Shown: positions 6,090-8,346 of the stretch, in pieces | How the letters are laid out: each line of letters opens with the position of its first letter | Numbering within the stretch: position 1 is the stretch's first letter | Source of the DNA: Rhizobacter sp. | GTDB taxonomy: Bacteria; Pseudomonadota; Gammaproteobacteria; Burkholderiales; Burkholderiaceae_C | Assembly (NCBI GenBank): GCA_025351675.1 | Contig: JANXVK010000348.1 | Span: forward strand, 1-8,346 | DNA length: 8,346 bases | Reading direction: 5' to 3' | Translations under genes and position numbers: made by a program | The notes under the pieces: model-generated | What the model was told of the DNA's origin: nothing | The model's database searches: none | What the model saw: the letters and a program-made list of their open reading frames with translations, nothing else

Positions 6090-7535
6090 ATGGAACACTT
6101 CGATGTGCTGATCGTCGGCGCCGGCCTCTCCGGCATCGGCGCGGGCGTGCACCTGCAGCAGCGATGCCCGCAGCGCAGCTTCGCGATCCTGGAAGGGCGT
6201 GAACGTCTCGGCGGCACCTGGGATCTGTTCCGCTACCCCGGTGTGCGTTCCGATTCCGACATGTACACGCTCGGCTACCGCTTTCGACCTTGGAAGGGCG
6301 CGAAGTCGATCGCCGATGGGCCGTCGATCCTGAGCTACCTGCAGGAGACGGCGCGCGAGCACGGCATCGACAAGAAGATCCGCTTCAAGCACCGCGTGAA
6401 GCGTGCGGCATGGTCGACGAAGGATGCGCTGTGGACGATCGACGCCGAGCTCGGCGACTCGAACGAACCCGTGCAGTTCAGCTGCAACTTCCTGCTCACC
6501 TGCGGCGGTTACTACCGCTACGACGCCGGCCACACGCCCGAGTTCACCGGCCGCGAGCGCTTCAAGGGGCGCGTTGTTCACCCACAGCACTGGGGCGACG
6601 ACGTAGACCACGCCGGCCAGCGCATCGTCGTGATCGGCAGCGGTGCGACCGCCGTCACGCTCGTGCCTGCGCTCGCGCAGACGGCCGCGCATGTGACGAT
6701 GCTGCAACGCTCACCCACGTACATGATCGGGTTGCCATCGCAGGACGCGATCGCGACTGGTCTGCGCCGCCTGCTGCCCGCGCGGCTCGCTTACGGGCTG
6801 ACGCGCTGGAAGCAGGTGTCGCTGAGCATGCTCATCTACAACCTGTGCAGAAGCCGGCCGGCGCTCGCGAAACGCATCCTGCTCGGCGGCGTGCAGCGCT
6901 GGCTCGGGCCCGATGCCGACCTGTCGACCCACTTTACGCCGCGCTACAACCCGTGGGAGCAGCGCCTGTGCCTGGTGCCCGACGGCGACTTCTTCAAAGC
7001 GCTCCGGTCGGGGCGCGCATCGGTCGTCACCGACACGATCGCGTCGTTCACCGAGACCGGCATCCAACTCACCTCGGGCGCCGAACTCGACGCCGACCTC
7101 ATCGTCACCGCGACCGGCCTCGCGCTCGAACTGGCGGGCGGGTTGCAGGTCAGCGTCGACGGCGTGCCGGTCGACTGGCCGAACACGCTGAACTACAAAG
7201 GCCTGATGTACAGCGGCGTGCCGAACTTCGCCGCAGTGTTCGGCTACACCAACGCCTCGTGGACGCTGAAGGCCGATCTGATCTCGGAGTACGTCTGCCG
7301 GCTGCTGAACCACATGGCGACGCACGGGCTGCGCCAGTGCACACCGCGCAATGCCGACCCTTTGATGCCCACCGCACCGTGGGTCGATTTTTCGTCGGGC
7401 TACCTGCAGCGCGAGTTGCACCGCTTTCCGAAGCAAGGCACGCGCGGACCGTGGAAGCTGAACCAGAACTACCTGCGCGACCTGTTCGCGCTGCGCTACG
7501 GCCGGCTCGACGACGGCGCGAAGACGTTCGCCTGA
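6090..7535 (+). CDS. EthA-like FAD-dependent Baeyer-Villiger monooxygenase
   Basis: A 481-residue cytoplasmic flavoprotein expected to use NADPH and O2 to insert oxygen into ketones or to oxidise sulfur groups. Motifs in order: FAD Rossmann loop GAGLSG (10-15), GGTWDLFRYPGVRSDSDMY (41-59), the Baeyer-Villiger fingerprint F-x-G-xxx-H-xxx-W at 158-168, NADPH Rossmann loop GSGATA (183-188) followed by TLVPALA, then ATGL and GYTNASWTLKADL. Length and many blocks match mycobacterial EthA (about 489 residues), the enzyme that activates ethionamide, far more closely than cyclohexanone-type enzymes. ATG 6090 places the Rossmann loop at the usual distance; an in-frame ATG at 6054 only adds 12 non-conserved residues. 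No Shine-Dalgarno sequence is evident. Unlike in mycobacteria, no EthR-type TetR regulator lies next to it; the divergent neighbour is tag. The natural substrate is unknown. Confidence 0.95.
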   Translation: MEHFDVLIVGAGLSGIGAGVHLQQRCPQRSFAILEGRERLGGTWDLFRYPGVRSDSDMYTLGYRFRPWKGAKSIADGPSILSYLQETAREHGIDKKIRFKHRVKRAAWSTKDALWTIDAELGDSNEPVQFSCNFLLTCGGYYRYDAGHTPEFTGRERFKGRVVHPQHWGDDVDHAGQRIVVIGSGATAVTLVPALAQTAAHVTMLQRSPTYMIGLPSQDAIATGLRRLLPARLAYGLTRWKQVSLSMLIYNLCRSRPALAKRILLGGVQRWLGPDADLSTHFTPRYNPWEQRLCLVPDGDFFKALRSGRASVVTDTIASFTETGIQLTSGAELDADLIVTATGLALELAGGLQVSVDGVPVDWPNTLNYKGLMYSGVPNFAAVFGYTNASWTLKADLISEYVCRLLNHMATHGLRQCTPRNADPLMPTAPWVDFSSGYLQRELHRFPKQGTRGPWKLNQNYLRDLFALRYGRLDDGAKTFA

Positions 7536-8275
7536 TCTCTGGCGTGTTCTCGCTGCAAGGCGCTCGCGATGCGCGAGAACGCGCCGCGCAGTTCCTTCCA
7601 CGGTTCCGCGGCCAGCGTTGCAGGTTGGCGCAACGTGCCCCCACCCGCAGGCACGAGCAGGTCGCCCTTCGCCGCGAACACCACCGCGTTGCTGCCGTCG
7701 CGGTCTTCAACGCGCAGGATGCGCTGGCCGAAGCTGCGCCCGATCCGGTCGACATGCAGCGCGTGCTGCGGGTGACCCGCATGCAGGTTGACGACGAAGA
7801 GGCCGTCGGCCGTCAGCGCGTCGAGGCAGTCGTCGTAGAAGCGCGGCGTGCCGAGCGCCGCAGGCATGCCGTCGGCATCGAAGGCGTCAACCATCAGCAG
7901 GTCGAAGCGTTCGTCGGTGGTCGCGATGAACTGTGCGCCGTCGCCTTCGACAACGCGGAAGCGCGCATCATCGGCCGGCACTTGGAAGGCCTCGCGCAGC
8001 GCAATCACGCGCGGGTCGATCTCGACGACCACCATCGACGTGCGCGGCAGGTGCCGATGGCAGAACTTCGCGATCGAGCCGCCGCCGAGGCCGATCATCG
8101 CGAGCGTTGAAGCCGCCGGCCGCAGCATCAGCCAGCCCATCGCGAGCTGCGTGTAGTCGAGCTCGAGCGCGTCGGGCCGCAGCAGGTGCATGCGGCTCTG
8201 GATCGCCGACATCGAGAAGTGCAGCGAACGCGCGTCGAGCTCCTCGCGGATGTACGGCTCGGGCGTCTCGTCCAC
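7496..8275 (-). CDS. Spermidine-synthase-like SAM-binding protein
   Basis: A 259-residue Rossmann-fold protein of the spermidine synthase/methyltransferase superfamily. Visible are IQSRMHLL (25-32), LDYTQLAMGWLML (39-51), the nucleotide loop GLGGGSIAKF (62-71), VVVEIDP (82-88) with the ribose-binding acidic residues E85 and D87, EGDGAQF (110-116), VDAFDADGMP (129-138) and a downstream FYDDC. The loop is GGGSI rather than GGGDG, and the catalytic D-x-T-D-P of true aminopropyltransferases is replaced by DAFDADG, so it probably does not make spermidine; the donor could be SAM or decarboxylated SAM. GTG 8275 is the start, 6 bp after the stop of the preceding gene and 10 nt after a GGAGGA site, suggesting an operon. 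The last 40 bp overlap the end of the monooxygenase gene on the other strand. Confidence 0.88.
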   Translation of the reverse strand: MDETPEPYIREELDARSLHFSMSAIQSRMHLLRPDALELDYTQLAMGWLMLRPAASTLAMIGLGGGSIAKFCHRHLPRTSMVVVEIDPRVIALREAFQVPADDARFRVVEGDGAQFIATTDERFDLLMVDAFDADGMPAALGTPRFYDDCLDALTADGLFVVNLHAGHPQHALHVDRIGRSFGQRILRVEDRDGSNAVVFAAKGDLLVPAGGGTLRQPATLAAEPWKELRGAFSRIASALQREHARDQANVFAPSSSRP

Positions 8276-8281
8276 CGCGGC

Positions 8282-8346
8282 TCAGTCCTCCCCGGGCTCG
8301 TCCGCCGGCCACGAGGCCGCGTCGTCGGCCCAGACCTGCAGCGCCG
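8282..8346 (-). CDS. C-terminal end of an unidentified gene
   Basis: The last 20 codons plus TGA of a gene entering from the right edge, ending WADDAASWPADEPGED. The stop lies 6 bp before the GTG of the spermidine-synthase-like gene on the same strand, and that gene's ribosome binding site lies within these codons. The spacing and the acidic, codon-coherent tail suggest a real upstream operon partner. Too little is visible to name it. Confidence 0.5.
   Translation of the reverse strand, partial: ALQVWADDAASWPADEPGED
8286..8291 (-). promoter_or_regulatory. Ribosome binding site of the spermidine-synthase-like gene
   Basis: GGAGGA on the minus strand (within GGGGAGGA), 10 nt before GTG 8275. 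It overlaps the last codons of the upstream gene and supports the GTG start. Confidence 0.6.

Noticed and set aside
5326..6111. A 261-codon plus-strand open frame
   Set aside because: Antisense to tag, which is unmistakable; no domain in the translation.
6290..8110. A 606-codon open frame on the plus strand
   Set aside because: It runs through the monooxygenase gene in another frame and antisense to the spermidine-synthase-like gene. Its translation is Arg/Ala-rich with no domain; it is a by-product of high GC content.

Overview
The window looks like chromosomal DNA from a high-GC beta-proteobacterium, most likely of the Burkholderiales/Rubrivivax-Methylibium type. Three things point there: a PEP-CTERM protein with the VPEPETYALMLAGL form of the sorting signal common in that group, a lipoprotein with an LAAC-GGGG start, and strong GC-ending codon use in the housekeeping-like genes. 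The assignment rests on pattern recognition only. No RNA genes, insertion sequences, CRISPR arrays or origins were seen.

Left part (1-1947, minus strand): two tightly linked genes, a ThiF/E1-like adenylating protein followed 8 bp later by a nitroreductase-like protein that runs off the left edge. The pair matches the two halves of the fused Rv1355c-type protein of mycobacteria. A 330-bp divergent intergenic region (1948-2277) carries several short inverted repeats.

Middle part (2278-5159): a secreted PEP-CTERM protein with a good ribosome binding site and a clean intrinsic terminator, a separate lipoprotein, an 82-residue hypothetical protein, and, on the opposite strand, a FeeM-type N-acyl amino acid synthase of the GNAT/LuxI-like fold. 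A linkage between long-chain N-acyl amino acid synthases and the PEP-CTERM/exosortase system is established in the literature, so this neighbourhood probably belongs to cell-surface or extracellular-matrix biology. No exosortase gene lies in the window.

Right part (5398-8346): more GC-rich genes with conventional roles. These are DNA-3-methyladenine glycosylase I (tag), a divergently transcribed EthA-like Baeyer-Villiger monooxygenase, a spermidine-synthase-like SAM-binding protein that overlaps the monooxygenase tail to tail by 40 bp, and the last 20 codons of an unidentified gene just upstream of it.

The most notable part is the grouping of an E1-like/nitroreductase pair, a PEP-CTERM protein and a FeeM-like acyltransferase within about 5 kb. 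That these form one system is a hypothesis, not something the sequence proves.
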